Positions 1 to 12,730 of a stretch of 64,000 nt of DNA are shown here, piece by piece (within the stretch, counting starts at the first letter, position 1; each line of letters begins with the position of its first letter). The translations under genes were made by a program, and so were the position numbers. This DNA comes from Ditylenchus dipsaci (taxonomy: Eukaryota; Nematoda; Chromadorea; Rhabditida; Anguinidae), in assembly GCA_004194705.1 (NCBI GenBank), contig SADC01000419.1, forward strand, positions 62,001 through 126,000, given 5' to 3'. A model generated the notes under the pieces. It was not told the origin of the DNA, did no database searches, and worked only from the letters and a program-made list of their open reading frames with translations.

Positions 1-969
1 AGATGAATAATTTCTGCCTTCTTTTTTTGCTGTTATTGTTGGTTTGCGGCAAGTAAACAAGTCTCTGAATGGTGATGTAAAAGAGGAAAGAGGAAGAAAA
101 AATAGGGTATGTGCAAGCAATTTGGTGTTAATAATGCATTTATGCTTTAGTCTCGCCTCTGTTTACTCCATCTTAGCACCTAATTGAGCCTGTTTAAGGC
201 TTTCAGGGTACTGTAGTTGAGGTGGGGCTATACTGGGAGTCACCTGTGTGTGAGTGGGAACTTATTAGTTAAAAAAACGTAATTGCGTATGTTATAAAGT
301 TGAAGCTGAACTTTTGATACTGTTTTATAGTTAGGATGGTCGCTGCGTGAGTCAGGGAGCTGATAGGAACTGGGGTTTTTTTTAAAGTTTTTTTGGAATG
401 GTGAGAATAGTGTTTCAAGACAATAGTGTAGTCATTTTTAAGTCACTTCAGAAATACAACTAAAGAATGTAACTCATTAGCAAGCACTCTCCTTACGCTC
501 TCCTCTCCTTACGAAGAACTTGTTGGGGGTCATTTAATCTGGACCATTTTTTAGGTGACGGTATTAGTTATTGAAGTGTTAGGACATCTAAGAAGTATTT
601 TTAAATGTAATAGTACAGCATCCTTCCAAAAAATGGTCATATATCATTTTCCCTACAGTTTTTACGCAGAACATGCTAAAACATGTCTGTAGGTGTCATT
701 TGAAGCATTCCAGTCAAAAATTGTTTTGACCAAAATTTCATTTTTTTTTATTTGTTGATCAAGGTAATAGAACCTAACTAAGTGCTTAAATTCAATAAAT
801 ACGTAATTTTCTTTTAGCATCAGGTCTCTGTTAACAAAACTTGTACAAATTTTATATTTTCAGGATATCTAAGTACCCTTTGCGTAAAATGACCTTGGTC
901 AGAATTATTAGAAATAATTAGAGATGTACATTTTTTTTCTTCTGATATTTTCACTACATCACAGTCTAT
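1..969. other. AT-rich intergenic stretch
   Basis: No convincing coding region, RNA gene or paired repeat was found. Open frames here are short and show no domain pattern. Confidence 0.5.
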
Positions 970-1805
970 AATTGAAAGTGGTTTTCTGTAATTCTGGACC
1001 ACCAGTTGTTAGTTCCAAATTTCGACCCCATTTTTTATGTTTTTTTCTTAAAGAACATGTCTGTTTAGTTACAAATATAACCTTTGTAATTTTCATGGAA
1101 GTTCATGGAGCGGTAGGCTCTCAATGTATACAATTAAAATAGACCTTTCATCTATTTTTGCCTGGATCTCAGTCTCTGTGCATTTGACACACATCAACAC
1201 GATTCCGGTGTCAGAATTTCAGGTTTTGTGCACAAGAAAAAAAATTTACACTGAAATTTTTTGAAAACAAGCATTATTACGTTCATAAAAGTGCTTGTAC
1301 CTTCCTGGCGTCCGTCTTGGTTTCAAACTTTTTTCGACTATCTGATGCATAATTTGTTGAGCTTTCTGAATCTAAAATCAAAAACTTTTCGGGAAATTTT
1401 TTCCATGAAAAAATTACAAAATATCCCAAAATTTTTAGTTCCGAAAATGACTTTTTTGGCTTAAAGCGCTTTTTCCTCAAAATTATTAAAGCTTTTGGAA
1501 TAATCTAGTTGACCAGGAAAATAGAACTTCTTCTCCTGCGTCGAATTACGTCTTATTTTTTGATATACACAATGCCAGGGACTGAGATCCAGGCAAAAAT
1601 AGATGAAAGGTCTATTTTAAGCATTGTATACATTCAGAGCCTACCGCTCCATGGACTTCCATGAAAATTACAAAGGTTATATTTGTTACTCCACCTAAAC
1701 AGACATGCTCTACGAGAAAAAAATGAAAAATGGAGATCGAAATTTGGAGGTAACAAAGTTAATAAGGAACTGGTCCAAAACTACAGAAAATCAGTTTTGA
1801 ATAGT
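970..1805. repeat. Foldback element with long inverted arms
   Basis: The arms, about 970-1180 and 1565-1805, are imperfect reverse complements. The clearest match is ATGGAGCGGTAGGCTCT-like sequence near 1106 against AGAGCCTACCGCTCCATG near 1637, and the block GCCTGGATCTCAGTC near 1160 against its complement near 1575. The roughly 390-bp centre shows no coding signal; its short opposing open frames are shadows. Confidence 0.75.
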
Positions 1806-4189
1806 TTTTAATATTTTAAGATGTATGGTCGGAAAATAAAAGCAAGTCCTAGGTTATTTGTATGCAATGGGAATCCAAGAACAGATCAGTGATTAATCAA
1901 TTAAGTGAGTAGTCATTAAAAACAGTTTTATATATCTTTTTAAATAAAACTATCAAGTAGTAAATTCTTAGTCGATTTACTATAGGGTTGTTAAAGATTT
2001 AGGAATTCAGAAGTATTGAGGGGATTGATTTTTAATAAATTCTGACTTTGCCCATATCTTTCCGGCCCTGATAAAATAAGCCCATCTTTTCTATTGTGCC
2101 ATTTTTTGCAATGGTGAAAAAAATTATATTACTTTTTCAAACAAATTTCTTTGTTAGCAATTAAACAGGTAATACGAACAAATTTTTTTAACCATACACA
2201 CATAAATATGTCTTAAAATATCTCAGCTTCTATAACTTTCAGGCTATTTTAACACCATATAGCAATATTTTTTCCCCATATCCACTATTGGCAAACGGAG
2301 TAACCTTTTTAAACTCACACATCTAATCTTTAAAAATACAAAACACTCGCTCAAAGTCCACCTCCAAAATCCATGATTTCACCCCACATTAATAAAAAAA
2401 TTGCTGGCCTTATTATTTTCCGAAATTTTTACTAAAGTTCAATGGCCAAAACACTACTAATTGGTCTTTGACCAATTTGGTTTGCTTAAAAATGAAATAC
2501 TTCTCTCCATCTAAAAATAAGTGTCAAAATAATTTGATATTTTGCCTAACTCCTACATATATTTTTAGCTACAAAAAAATAGCTGATTAATTAGGGGTGT
2601 TGCGTGAGCAACATGCCAATATATTTTGTTTCTAGCCTCACTATGCCGTTCTGGGAAGATGGCAGAAAAAAAGTTTATTTGACATTCAACTTCCCTTTCT
2701 GTTGTGTTTTGGACTTTCATGTGCCTTTTGAGTAAGAGAAAGAGACATTTTTTCTAGTAAAGCTGCCGTCGCTTGGCCAGCCAACATGCATGCAAATGGA
2801 AATAGGCAGAGACACAACAAACGATCCCGGAACAAAATGCTTCTTTCTCCTTTTTCAGCCCAAATTTATCCGAAAACAAAAACATAAACAAAACACCGAA
2901 TTACTAACGAAAAAGGGGAGGAACTGTCTGTCGGACTAAGAGGCGGATTATTTTTAGGACGCCTGTTTACTGCTACTACATGCTCATGCTGCTGTTGCTG
3001 CTAGATAAATGTGGCGAGTAAATATAAATATAAGGCTATTTTTGCATAAATTGTGAATTTTTTTGTTAAGCTGTTAACTGTGCTTAGTATCAAAAAAGCT
3101 AATAATATTATTTATATGATTTTTAGTGCTTTTTTATCTTGCATTTTGTTAAATTTTTATATCTTCTTGATCTAAATAGAAAAAAATTGATCAAAATTTT
3201 TTTTAATTATCTAATACTTTAGTATGACTACTTAGCATATTATGTCAAAAACACGATTTTCGCTCGGTCTTTTTCTTTGTTTTGCACCTTGTGTCTACCC
3301 ACAGGCTTGGATGGTTGCAGGCCAAACCACTGTGAGGAGCGAGCAGAATTCATAGTTGTGAATAAAACCGTTACGTTAGAACCGTCTCCTACTTTTAAAT
3401 ACTTGATTATCTTTAAAAAAGTTTAATTGAAAAAAAACTGTTTCATTTCATATATAAAGGATTAATCATTTGTTTTTGTAAATGATTTAGGATACTTGCG
3501 AACAAAAATAAAAAATACAGTTGTATTACATCGACGAAAAAATTTAATTTTGTCTGAGATTTGTTTTCGTAAAAGTTATTTTTTTTTGGTGTTCACTTTC
3601 AAAAGATTAGGTGCTGCAATTAGGTGTTGACCAAAGTGAGAAATATTCAAGTTTGTTTAGCTGGCTGCTCTGATATTTGTTATAACTCCGCCCTTGTCTG
3701 GTTCTGCTTCATAAAGAGAGTATATCAAAAAGCTTAACATATAGTACCTTAGTATTGTATTCTTAAAATCTATTGATTGGAGAAAGGCCAAAAAATTTTC
3801 AAATTCTTTTAAAAGCTTTATTACATAAAAAGATCTTTTATGTAATATCTTTTAGTATTAATATTAGTTGAAATATAGAATGAGCTCATATCTTTTGAAG
3901 CCAGTGTCTTTTTCACAAAATTAAGTGTGAACGTGTGATCAATTAGAATAAGTGCGCTTACGGTTGAAATCTCGTCTTATGAGGAAACTATAAGTGTGTT
4001 AAAGTCCTTTGTAGTTCTTCATTATTATTTTGCTTCCTTGTTGTCTTTTATTTCTCATCATTTTGCTTGTTATATATTTTTAAAAGGCAAGTCAGTGGAG
4101 TTAAATTCTTCACCACTATGTTTTTGAAGACGACATTTGGAACTTTTAACCAAACGTGGAGCTGGTGCGCAAAGTGTGCCCCAAAATTG
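1806..4189. other. Intergenic, no recognised feature
   Basis: AT-rich with long A and T runs. A slightly less AT-rich patch at about 2600-3010 has no open frame of useful length. This stretch could hold the promoter or upstream exons of the nuclear receptor gene that follows, but I see no diagnostic motif. Confidence 0.4.
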
Positions 4190-4294
4190 GTCGCGTTATA
4201 TCGGGAGTCGCGTTATATCAACGGTCAAGTCATTTTTCTTTACTTCTGGCCAAATAGCCGATTTAAAAGGTCGCGTTATATCCATGTTCGACTG
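4190..4294. mobile_element. Solo right end of a TA-type DNA transposon
   Basis: Ends in TTCGACTGTA, the complement of the CAGTCGA/CAGTCAA terminus shared by the pogo-like elements elsewhere in the window. Inside are three spaced copies of TCGCGTTATAT, the same subterminal-repeat design. No matching left end was located. Confidence 0.55.
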
Positions 4295-5010
4295 TACTAG
4301 CTTATAATGTACTGATATTGTCGAAAACCCACACATCATTTCGATCGTTCACACACACTACAACCTAGAAATTAGGATTTTAGGATAGCTTTGGATGGTC
4401 TGTATGTGCTTATTAGACCTGACAGTCCAAGCTTTGACCTATATTCTTTTTGTACCCGTCCGTAGACGTACTTCTCAGGTCACCATGAATGTATTATACA
4501 AAACCGACTACTATTTTGCTGCATTGCTCTAAATTTTCATCCCATAAGCTAATAAAGCTCTTTTTAACCCCATCTTATTTTTAAAATAAAAATATTTGAG
4601 TGGGCAATCTTAAAATTGGCTAAGTTTTTTATTGCTGCATTTATGTTCATTTTGTTCATGCCTCAATTCTTTTGTTTGCACATTTTATGTTGCAGTTCTT
4701 GAGCTATTTAAACTAATCACTTGATATTTTCTTTTAAACAAAGAACACAAAATATCTCATTCTGTTTTGCGAACATTTTTAATTCTGTTGTATATGACGT
4801 TTTGTAGCTGCTACAAATAGTGAGAAAGTGATATATTTTTTCTCATACACTTTTCACTAAATGTGATTTTGTTCATGTTTTTTGTCTGATTGCGTGTTCA
4901 CCTTTAGAAGTACTTTTTACTTACTCAAAAGAAATTTAGATCGCAATAATTTTGCTTTATTCCATTTTGTTAAAGATACAAACAGACTGGCTTTTCTAAG
5001 TTATTCTCAG

Positions 5011-6949
5011 CAGCAAGCTTCTCCATCCAACAACTACCAAGAATCTAGTATGAACTCTTCTACTCTACAATATTCTCCCAGCCAGGACTTTGGCAAAAAT
5101 GACCACATCAAGGCTATTCAAAGGTCACTACCCAGCCATGACTTTTGCTGTGTTTGTGGTGACAAGGCTATTGGAAAAGTAATTATCGAACATCTAATGT
5201 AGTATAGATTTCTCAAACTCACCAATCCATTATAGCATTATGGCGCTGTGAGTTGCAATGGGTGCAAAGGTTTTTTCCGTCGTTCAGTATGGCAAAATCT
5301 CCAGTACACATGCCGGTTCAACAAATCTTGCAATATTGACAAGGACCACAGAAATGCATGCAGGTAAATTTTTTTATATTTTTTGAATAAATGCTGGTTT
5401 TCATGTGCTTTAACCTTCTATTTCTAAAACTTTATGAATTATTTTATAATAACTCCAGTTTTCAGATACTGCCGATTCCAAAAATGTCTGGCAGATGGTA
5501 TGAAACCAGAAGCTATTCAGAACGAGCGCGACCGCATTGGATCCACTAAAAGAAACCGGAAGACCCACTTCTCAACTACTTCTGCCCCCTCGTTTAGCAG
5601 TCCTCAACATCAATTTGCTTCTTCGGTGACTGTGAGTCCTGACCGGAACAGTGAAAGCAGTGATGACTGTGCTGCAACCCAGCTCAATTTGCAAATATGG
5701 CCAGTTTGGGGGTTGCAAACTCCAGTTGGATGTCTATACTTCTGGACATTGAAGCTAGAGTAGCTCTGGAAAGCAGTGTGCTGAGAAGTCAAGAAAGCTC
5801 TAGACAATTGTCTTTGAATGACCTTATTTCTTGGTCTAACAGATTGCATCCAATTGCTGAGTTTGCAATGCCTGAGAAGATTCAGCTTCTGAAACACAGC
5901 TCTTCTGCATTTGGAATGCTTAACATCCTGCAGAAATCTATTAGTTCTCCGCAAATTGTGCTTCCAAATGGCACATATTTCCCACAATTTTCTGCTTTTT
6001 CAAGTGATACTACTGTGAATGACCTAATCAGTAAAATTCAGGTAAATTTTTTTTTAAGCCAAAAAATTTATAATAAAAAAGTTTTGAAACTTTTTGAAAT
6101 TTTCAAAAAAAAGTTCAAAGTGTTTTTAATTCAAAATTTTTAAAATGTATGTTTTTTCAGAACGAGCTTCTCACCCCAGTGCGCCGCCTAAACCTTTCCA
6201 CCACCGACTTTGTCAGTCTCAAGGCTATTCTGCTAATAAACCCAGATATTTCTGGACTATGTCCCACTTCTCGTCAACGCTTGCAAGACAGTCGAGACTC
6301 TATTCTCAAAGCTTTTCTCAGCCATTTAAGCACTTCCAATGGCCACGTTTCAGCTGCACTGCAACTGAGCAGTCTCTTGCTACTCCTGCCAGCCTTACAG
6401 CAAGTCAGTCAAAAAGTATGTGAACATGCTTCTTTGGGTGCCATTTTCGGGCTGGCTGATCCAGTGCTGCCTGAGCTGCCTAAGTCTTTGCCGACATCTT
6501 TTCTCCCAGCTTTTGAGCCAGTCCAGAATGTATACAACAAAGAAATAATGCTAGCACAGTTTTTGGCTACAACTTCACAATCTCAAATGCCTGTAGAGAT
6601 CGAATCCACAACTCCATTGGAGGTCACTAAGATAGAAGAGCTTGATGAGGAAAGCTTGCATATTCACTCCCCATCTTCTTCCATTGCTAGTGATCCAGCA
6701 TGCCATTCACAACTAGTTGTCTAGCTTCAGGAAACCCTCTTCCTTACAACCTAAATATGTCTTTGCAAAGCTTTTTGAGCGGCCTGTCTGGGGTAAATGG
6801 TTTATCGCCTAACACAATGTCTCTATTCTCCGGTCCAGCCACTGATAATACTATGGTAAGATTGTTAAAAAGTAATTTTGCAGCAAATGTATACTAAATT
6901 TTTAATTTTTTAGTTGCTAAAGGCCATTCAACTGAACAATTTCCAGTAA
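5011..6949 (+). CDS. Nuclear hormone receptor, HNF4-like (NR2A-related)
   Basis: A ligand-type transcription factor. Exons read: 5011-5178, 5236-5363, 5466-6041, 6161-6855 and 6914-6949, joined by four GT-AG introns of 57-119 bp. The first exon may begin at acceptor TTATTCTCAG (ending 5010) or translation may start at ATG 5050; the 5' end is uncertain. The zinc-finger domain is complete: [11 protein letters not shown], then the P-box [12 protein letters not shown], then [15 protein letters not shown], followed by AIQNERDRI, a signature of HNF4 and derived nematode receptors. The ligand-binding domain follows, with [14 protein letters not shown] and [10 protein letters not shown] typical of helices 3 and 7-8. 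Two frame changes of minus one are needed, between 5667 and 5760 and between 6691 and 6722; I found no plausible introns for them. They could be assembly base losses or early decay. Domain identity is secure; the orthologue is not. Confidence 0.88.
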
Positions 6950-8028
6950 AATACTTTGCAGAAATAGTGAAATATATAAATTATTACCTCTATTGCGTTT
7001 AAATATGAATTTGATGTATAATTTATACAAGCTATATGTCTGCTATATTGTTTGTAAATTTTAATATGTTCTCTATTTGTTGTATATATGGATTTTATAG
7101 TCAAAAATTAGTCTGTTGAATAACTTTTAGGCTTGTGCTTTAGATATTGGTGTGATATTTTGATCTTTCTACTGGTTTTGAATGCTTCTATTTTTGATCC
7201 GGTGAAATGAATGTGTATAAGATGTTTTATTTAAAAGATAAATTAATAATTATTCACTTAAATATACAGTCAAATTTGGATAACAAGGCACCCTAAGGGA
7301 CCGGCTGTAAGATGCCCTGTCATCGAAGGTGCTCCATTATCGAGATGCCGGATAATCAAAAATCAGTGAACTCTAGATACAAACTAGGTGCCTTGATATC
7401 GAGATTTATTAGCACTAGGACTAATAACTATTCCATGCTGCATAAATTAAGCAAAACAACCCAAAAGCAGAAAATTTTTGGCAGAAATTTTATTTTTGAG
7501 AAACTTAAGTAAACTATATTTTTGGCGGAATAAGCAATAACAAAACTGGAAATTCCTGGATTACAAATCATGTGGAAACTTTTGGCTTTGTAAATTTATC
7601 CCTGCCACTTATGTCCCTTAAGAAACCTTGATATACTATCCGTTCGAAAATTGTCAGAGCTAGAAAACGATATATAGTTCACAAAATATTAATAATAGAA
7701 AGTGGCCTAACGGCTCCTAAAAGTGTATCGGTGTTTCTCAGGACACTCTGTGAATGTTAAAAAGTTTAAATGCAAAGGATGGAAATTTAACTACTGTTTA
7801 TTATCAAACTACCTTTGGGGTCAAAGCGGACAATTTCTCCTCATTTTCCTTAAAAAGCTTTTTTGTTTGCATAAGATCATTGAATCTGCAAGAATGTAAT
7901 AAAGAAACATTGAAAAGGGCAGGGAGTTAAAATAAAAAAATTCGCTAATTTCGTATCGGGTAAATTTTATTTAAGATTAAAAAGATTTTTTTTGAAAAGG
8001 CATTTTATGCGAAAATAGACCACTTTAT
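6950..8028. other. 3' flank of the receptor gene
   Basis: AT-rich, no gene recognised. The only structured part is the transposon end beginning at 7267, listed separately. Confidence 0.4.
7267..7400. mobile_element. Left end of a TA-type DNA transposon
   Basis: Begins after TA at 7265-7266 with CAGTCAAATTTGGATAACAA and contains repeats of the type ATCGAGATGCCGGATAA. It resembles the pogo-like termini in the window. A right end of matching theme (TATATCAAGATAACGGATTA near 58640) lies far away, so this copy is truncated or its partner diverged. Confidence 0.5.
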
Positions 8029-9015
8029 ATAAACTTTGGTTCCCTCAATTTTTTCGAAATATTAGTTTTGGTCTTATTCGGAAGAAAAGACAATTCTGAG
8101 TAAGTTTACTTTATACAGAATGCCAACTTCATGTTTGGATATCGAGATATGGCCTATTCAATGTTCAACCCGTATCAAAAGTCTGAAACATGGTTATTTT
8201 CTTTCTTGTTCAAGCAGCTTTTAACTTTTATCACAGGACCCCATGAATTTTATACCATTCTTCGCAAAATTGAGCTGGTTTTCTTATGTGAAAACTATCT
8301 TTTGCATATTCAGGCATTTTTGTGGGAAAAATTTACAATTAGCCCAAAATTCTTATTTGATAAAACAGAAATTTTTGAATCAAAAACATATTTTTCGATA
8401 CTGCAAAGGTTCAGAACAAAAGTAGAACTTTTCAAAACAGCATTTTGTGTATCAAGCCTTTTTTCGGTGCCTTAAATGTTGCTCTTACGTTTTTTTATTA
8501 CGGACTCAGAAAGCGCAACAAGTTTTAAGCAACATGAACAAAAAATATTGAAAAAATCCATGTGACGAGAAGTCACCCTTTGAGACAAAAAAATGCCTAC
8601 TAAGTTCACAAAGACTTTTGGTATTCTACTTCTTCTCTATTAAACTTTTTAATAAGAATTTGATGAAAACTTAAAATGGCAATTTAATTTTCTCAGCGTA
8701 GAATCAACTGGGCTTCACTTAAGTGAAAAAATTGAGGGAACGAGTAGAATGATTAGTTTTCACATAAGAAAACCAGCTCAATTTTGCGAAGAATGGTATA
8801 AAATTCATGGGTCCTGTGATAAAAGTTAAAAGCTGCTTGAAGAAGAAAGAAAATGACCATGTTTCAGACTTTTGAGGGATGGAACATTGAATGGGCCATA
8901 TCTCGATATCCAAACATGAAGTTGGCATTCTGTATAAAGTAAACTTACTTAAAATTGTCTTTTCTTCCGAATAAGACCAAAACTAAATATTCGAAAAAAT
9001 TGAGAGAACGAGTAC
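8029..9015. repeat. Foldback element, arms about 270 bp
   Basis: Arms 8029-8300 and 8740-9015 are reverse complements. Shared blocks include AGAATGCCAACTTCATGTTT, GATATCGAGATATGGCC and AATTTTGCGAAGAATGGTAT (complement in the left arm). The same protein-like open frame appears on opposite strands of the two arms only because the arms are inverted copies. The centre has no recognised gene. Confidence 0.85.
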
Positions 9016-9078
9016 TAATCCATTTTTATATAAAATACCTTTTAAATTTTTAGATTGCAATATTTAGATAGCTTGAAA

Positions 9079-9935
9079 TTTAGATTGCCATATACCAAAA
9101 TGATGACTGTGAAAAATGCAACAAAACTATTGCAAAGTTTCACAAGACAACAAGCAAATATCACAAAATTTAAGACAAAACAATTTGACCCTAAAAACCC
9201 ACAAAAACCACGAGCTTTTGGACGAAAATTCAGGTGGTTGTGGCTTGGTTTCGTAATTCTCTCAAATTTTATGGACATTTTTAGAAAATAAAAGTATCAC
9301 GTGATAGAGCGCTAAAAACTGAATCAGATAAGACTATTATTTCACAAGTGATACTGTGTTTTCCGTATTTTTGAGAGATTTGAATAAATATGCTGGCAGC
9401 CTGGTCATGGGTGGACTATTCTGGTTTTATTTCAATGGGTTTGGAATCAGTATTTTCGAACCCGAAATTCAAGCGAATTGTATAACAAACGATAGCCAAG
9501 ACTTTGAATCTTTGATTCTTTTTTCGCTAACGTTTTGCGTAACTTGTGTAATGTTCAAGCTCACTAAAAACAAAACAGAATGATTCTAGCAGAATCGTCC
9601 ATGGTCCATGACCAAGCTGCCAGGCCACTCCTTCAAACCTCTCGAAAATAGGTAAAACACAGTATTACTTGTGATTTAAAAGTCGTATCAGATGCAGTTT
9701 TTTCATACTCTATCACGTAATATTTTTATTTTCTGAGAATCTCTTGTATAATCTTAAGAAAATTACGAAACCAAGCCATAACCACCTGAATTCTCGTCAA
9801 AAAGGTGCTGCTTTTTCGGTATGGGTTTGAGGTCAAAATGTTTCGGCTTGAATATTGTACTATTTGCTTGTTGTTTTGTGAGTCTTTGCACTAATTCTGT
9901 TGCGTTTTGAACATTTTAGTATATTGGAAACCAAA
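9079..9935. repeat. Foldback element, arms about 320 bp
   Basis: Arms 9079-9420 and 9595-9935 pair, for example AATTCAGGTGGTTGTGGCTT against AAGCCATAACCACCTGAATT, and CTGGCAGCCTGGTCATGG against CCATGACCAAGCTGCCAGG. The arms diverge by roughly 15-20%, so the element is older than the 7-kb palindrome further on. It abuts the preceding foldback. Confidence 0.85.
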
Positions 9936-11215
9936 AATGTTGAAGAAAGTCAAACATAAATAAGCCAAACCAAATACCCTTCAAATTCCAATACCAGGAA
10001 AACAGCTGATTTTATCTCTTGTCCTAAAATTTCTGAGTAGCTTTTGTTTAATTTTTGTGCTGATTTTTTGCTCATCTTGTAGCTCTTGAATTACTCTACA
10101 AGTATTGACCAAACACTGAGCAGTTATACACAGCTATGACATACTTTCGACCCGCTTTCAGTGTAAATATACCTGGTGAGAAAATTGTGTATTTTAGCGT
10201 TTGATGCTGGTTGTCCAAGTTTGTTTTTGATGACAGATAGCAGCTTCCGTGCACTCATTCGAAAGAGCAGTTTCCAGCGGTCTTTTTCGGCATAGCGAAT
10301 GCATAAATACTGTTTAAAGACAAGTGACTTATGTCCCTCGGGAGATTCTTCGACTTTCCTAAAATGGTCGTGAATTTAAAAGCGTTTGTGAGGTCACTTC
10401 ATGACTAGCGAAAACCCACACTCCCTTACACAAAAATTATCTACGTCAAAAACTGCACCAGACCGTCCACTTGTCCCAGTCAGCGGTTCTCGTGTTAACT
10501 CAATGCACCACCAAGTCACATACATATGTGGGTCTTCAATAAAACTATATTTTTTCAATGAGACTATGTACTTTCAAACCCATTTTTAGTCCCTTAAATT
10601 TAGCTCAGGGCAAAAACGGATGTCTAAGTCTAACATGGATTTTTGAAGAGCTATCGAATGGTATATAACGTTTTTCGATAGCCCACCGACACTATGCGAG
10701 GTTGCCTTGTTAGCGTTGATCATTTCACTCGCTCGGCTAGATATCTGACATACTCTTTGGTGCTGATCATATGTTTTGTTTGATTAGCCTTTCAAGAAAC
10801 TCGAATAAAAAATATAAGACTGAAATTTTATAAACTCAGTTAAAAAAATTATTTTTATGTGTGTTTTGATCATCATCATGCCAAAAAGCAGTGTTTGTCT
10901 TTTATAAAAAAACCAAAAATGAAGTTTAAATTAAATTTTCAAGGAAATTTCGAAATTTCTAATAAACAGTTTTTAAGTTAGGACAGACCATTTTCGGTGC
11001 TGATCTTTAAAAGTTACGAAGGAAAAATTTATCGAAGCAAAAACAGATGAACAAACTTACTAGAAAGTAATTAATTAAGTCTGATTTTATCTCAAAAAGT
11101 ATACTTTTGCGAAATATAATACACAGATGCAAAATTTTGTGGAGTTTTTATTAGACTTTTTTGCTGCTTTTATTTAAAAAAAACTTTGCAAGCAATTAAG
11201 TCTGCAATAGGGTTA
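9936..11215. other. Intergenic with one dispersed repeat
   Basis: No gene seen. The block 10583-10725 recurs near 15255 (listed separately). Other open frames here lack any family signature. Confidence 0.4.
10583..10725. repeat. Dispersed repeat, copy 1
   Basis: Shares GGCAAAAACGGATGTCTAAG, GAAGAGCTATCGAATG and GACACTATGCGAGGTT with 15255-15390 at about 80% identity by eye. The core GCTATCGAA-TATA-CGTTTTTCGA also appears near 40690. Confidence 0.6.
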
Positions 11216-11318
11216 CAGTCGACTCTCGATTTAACATACGGTCGATTTAACATACATCCCCGATTTAACATACAACTGGGTCTGTCTCCAGGGTGTATGT
11301 TAAATCCAGAGTCAACTG
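11216..11318. mobile_element. 103-bp MITE, pogo-like ends
   Basis: Flanked by TA on both sides. It starts CAGTCGACTCTCGATTTAAC and ends with the complement AGAGTCAACTG. Subterminal direct repeats of the theme CGATTTAACATAC occur three times at the left and once, inverted, at the right. Non-coding. Confidence 0.85.
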
Positions 11319-11987
11319 TATTTGACTTTAGAGAACTAGAAAGTAAAAAATTGTCTTATAAATAGATGAGTCACACTTTTTATTATCTTCTGCAGCGTTC
11401 TTTGAGACCAGTTTGTTAGTTTGTAGGCCAAATAGAGGAGTGAACAGACGTCACACAAGCACGTTGTGTTTTGGCCGTCATGATAGTGTTGAACTTGTTT
11501 ATTGACGCTTTTTTCATAGTCATACAGACTTAAAAAAGTTAAGACTTACATAAAACCAAACCACTTGCTTAATTTGTCGAAATTGATGAGAGGTTGAAAA
11601 ATTATACCTCGAGCAACATAACTAGGGTTGCTGAAATGGCCAATATAATCTCTTCGAAATATTCCCGGCATAAATTTTTTTCAGTTAACATTGGAGGATA
11701 TTGAAACTTTGTGAATAAATCTTCAAGTTGAAAATCCAAATATTTAAAGTGATTATAAAGAAAAAATACTGAGATCCGTTTTTTATTTTAAAATCTTTTG
11801 GCTTTAAGTCGCGTATCTCAGCTTAGAGAAAACATTTCATACAGATGTTTCTTTCAATGCTTAACCTAATTTTCTACTAACTCTACTTTCAACATTTTTG
11901 TTGAGCACCGTATAATCTCGAAATCAACGTAAAAAAGTTTCCGGAATTTGAGGCCAGCACCGTAATTAGAGAGTTTACGCTAGTATA

Positions 11988-12110
11988 CCGTATTTTCTCT
12001 AATTCCGCCCCGTCTCTAACTATGCCCCCGTCTCTAATTGAGGCCCCCTCTAGAAGCTGAGTGAAAAATTCCGCCCCCTCTCTATTTCCGCACCCCCCCC
12101 TGGTCTTGAT
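11988..12110. mobile_element. Left end of a CCGTATT-type element
   Basis: Begins after TA (11986-11987) with CCGTATTTTCTCTAATTCC, followed by repeats of CTCTAATTCCGCCCC and CTCTAACTATGCCCC. The same theme recurs at 13755-13810, so the interval may be one element invaded by others, but no clean right terminus is visible. Confidence 0.55.
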
Positions 12111-12251
12111 TTCTTGGGTATCCTTTCTGAACACTTTACAGTAATTTAGCAGCCATGCTTACAGCACATTCTGATGGTTAAAAATTTTTTTTTCAGATGA
12201 GATGTTTTAAACCGGTTGGTACTCAAGTGGGTTTGAAATGTAGTAATCCGT

Positions 12252-12354
12252 GAAAAGCTGGCTAGCCACCATAGTTGCACCAGCGCCAGTGCCGGCGCCA
12301 AGAGGCAGCGCCGGCACTGGCGCTGGTGCAACTATGGTGGCTAGCCAGCTTTTC
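12252..12354. repeat. Perfect 47-bp palindrome with 9-nt spacer
   Basis: 12252-12298 is the exact reverse complement of 12308-12354; I checked it base by base. The arms start GAAAAGCTGGCTAGCCACC and end CAGTGCCGGCGC. The absence of mismatches implies a very recent inverted duplication. The sequence belongs to the GC-rich GGCGCTGGCGCC family found at several places in the window. Confidence 0.95.
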
Positions 12355-12498
12355 GGCGCTGTTTCACAAAATGTCTGGCGGCGCCGAAAATTTTCGGAGC
12401 TTGGTGCCGGCGCTGGCAGCATGTTTTTAAATGGCGCTGGCGCTGAAAGTATTATATCCACCGTTGTTATTCGAATGAAAGTTATGAAAAAATATCAA

Positions 12499-12730
12499 GC
12501 GCCATTTCAAATTGGGTCAATTCAAATTGGGCCCAGTCAAATCGGGTCTTTTTTTCTAACTGAAGTTTGACCCTCTATGCACTTTAATACCATCTTGACG
12601 TACTTAAATTTTCGGTGGCGACATAATGGCTTTATTGCGTATCTGAAATTCATGGTATTCAGGAGCGAAAAGTCTTTTTTCCGCAGTTAAAATGTGACCC
12701 AATTTGAATTGGCCCAGTTTGAAATGGCGC
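12499..12730. mobile_element. MITE with AATTGGG-theme inverted ends
   Basis: Left end GCGCCATTTCAAATTGGG pairs with right end TTTGAAATGGCGC. Subterminal repeats TCAAATTGGG and the complementary CCCAATTTGA face each other. The middle, 12570-12680, is unique AT-rich sequence. Confidence 0.7.

Noticed and set aside
5632..5725. A small intron to explain the frame change in the nuclear receptor
   Set aside because: GTGAGT at 5632 with acceptors after 5682, 5704 or 5725 does not give the required frame, and other donors are weak or leave an intron that is too short.
8131..8928. Same protein-like sequence on opposite strands (plus 8131-8475, minus 8719-8928)
   Set aside because: The two are inverted-repeat arms of a foldback element; no recognisable protein family.
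12250..12570. Alanine/glycine-rich open frames over 100 codons on both strands
   Set aside because: They arise from the GC-rich palindrome and GGCGCTGGC repeats, not from a gene.
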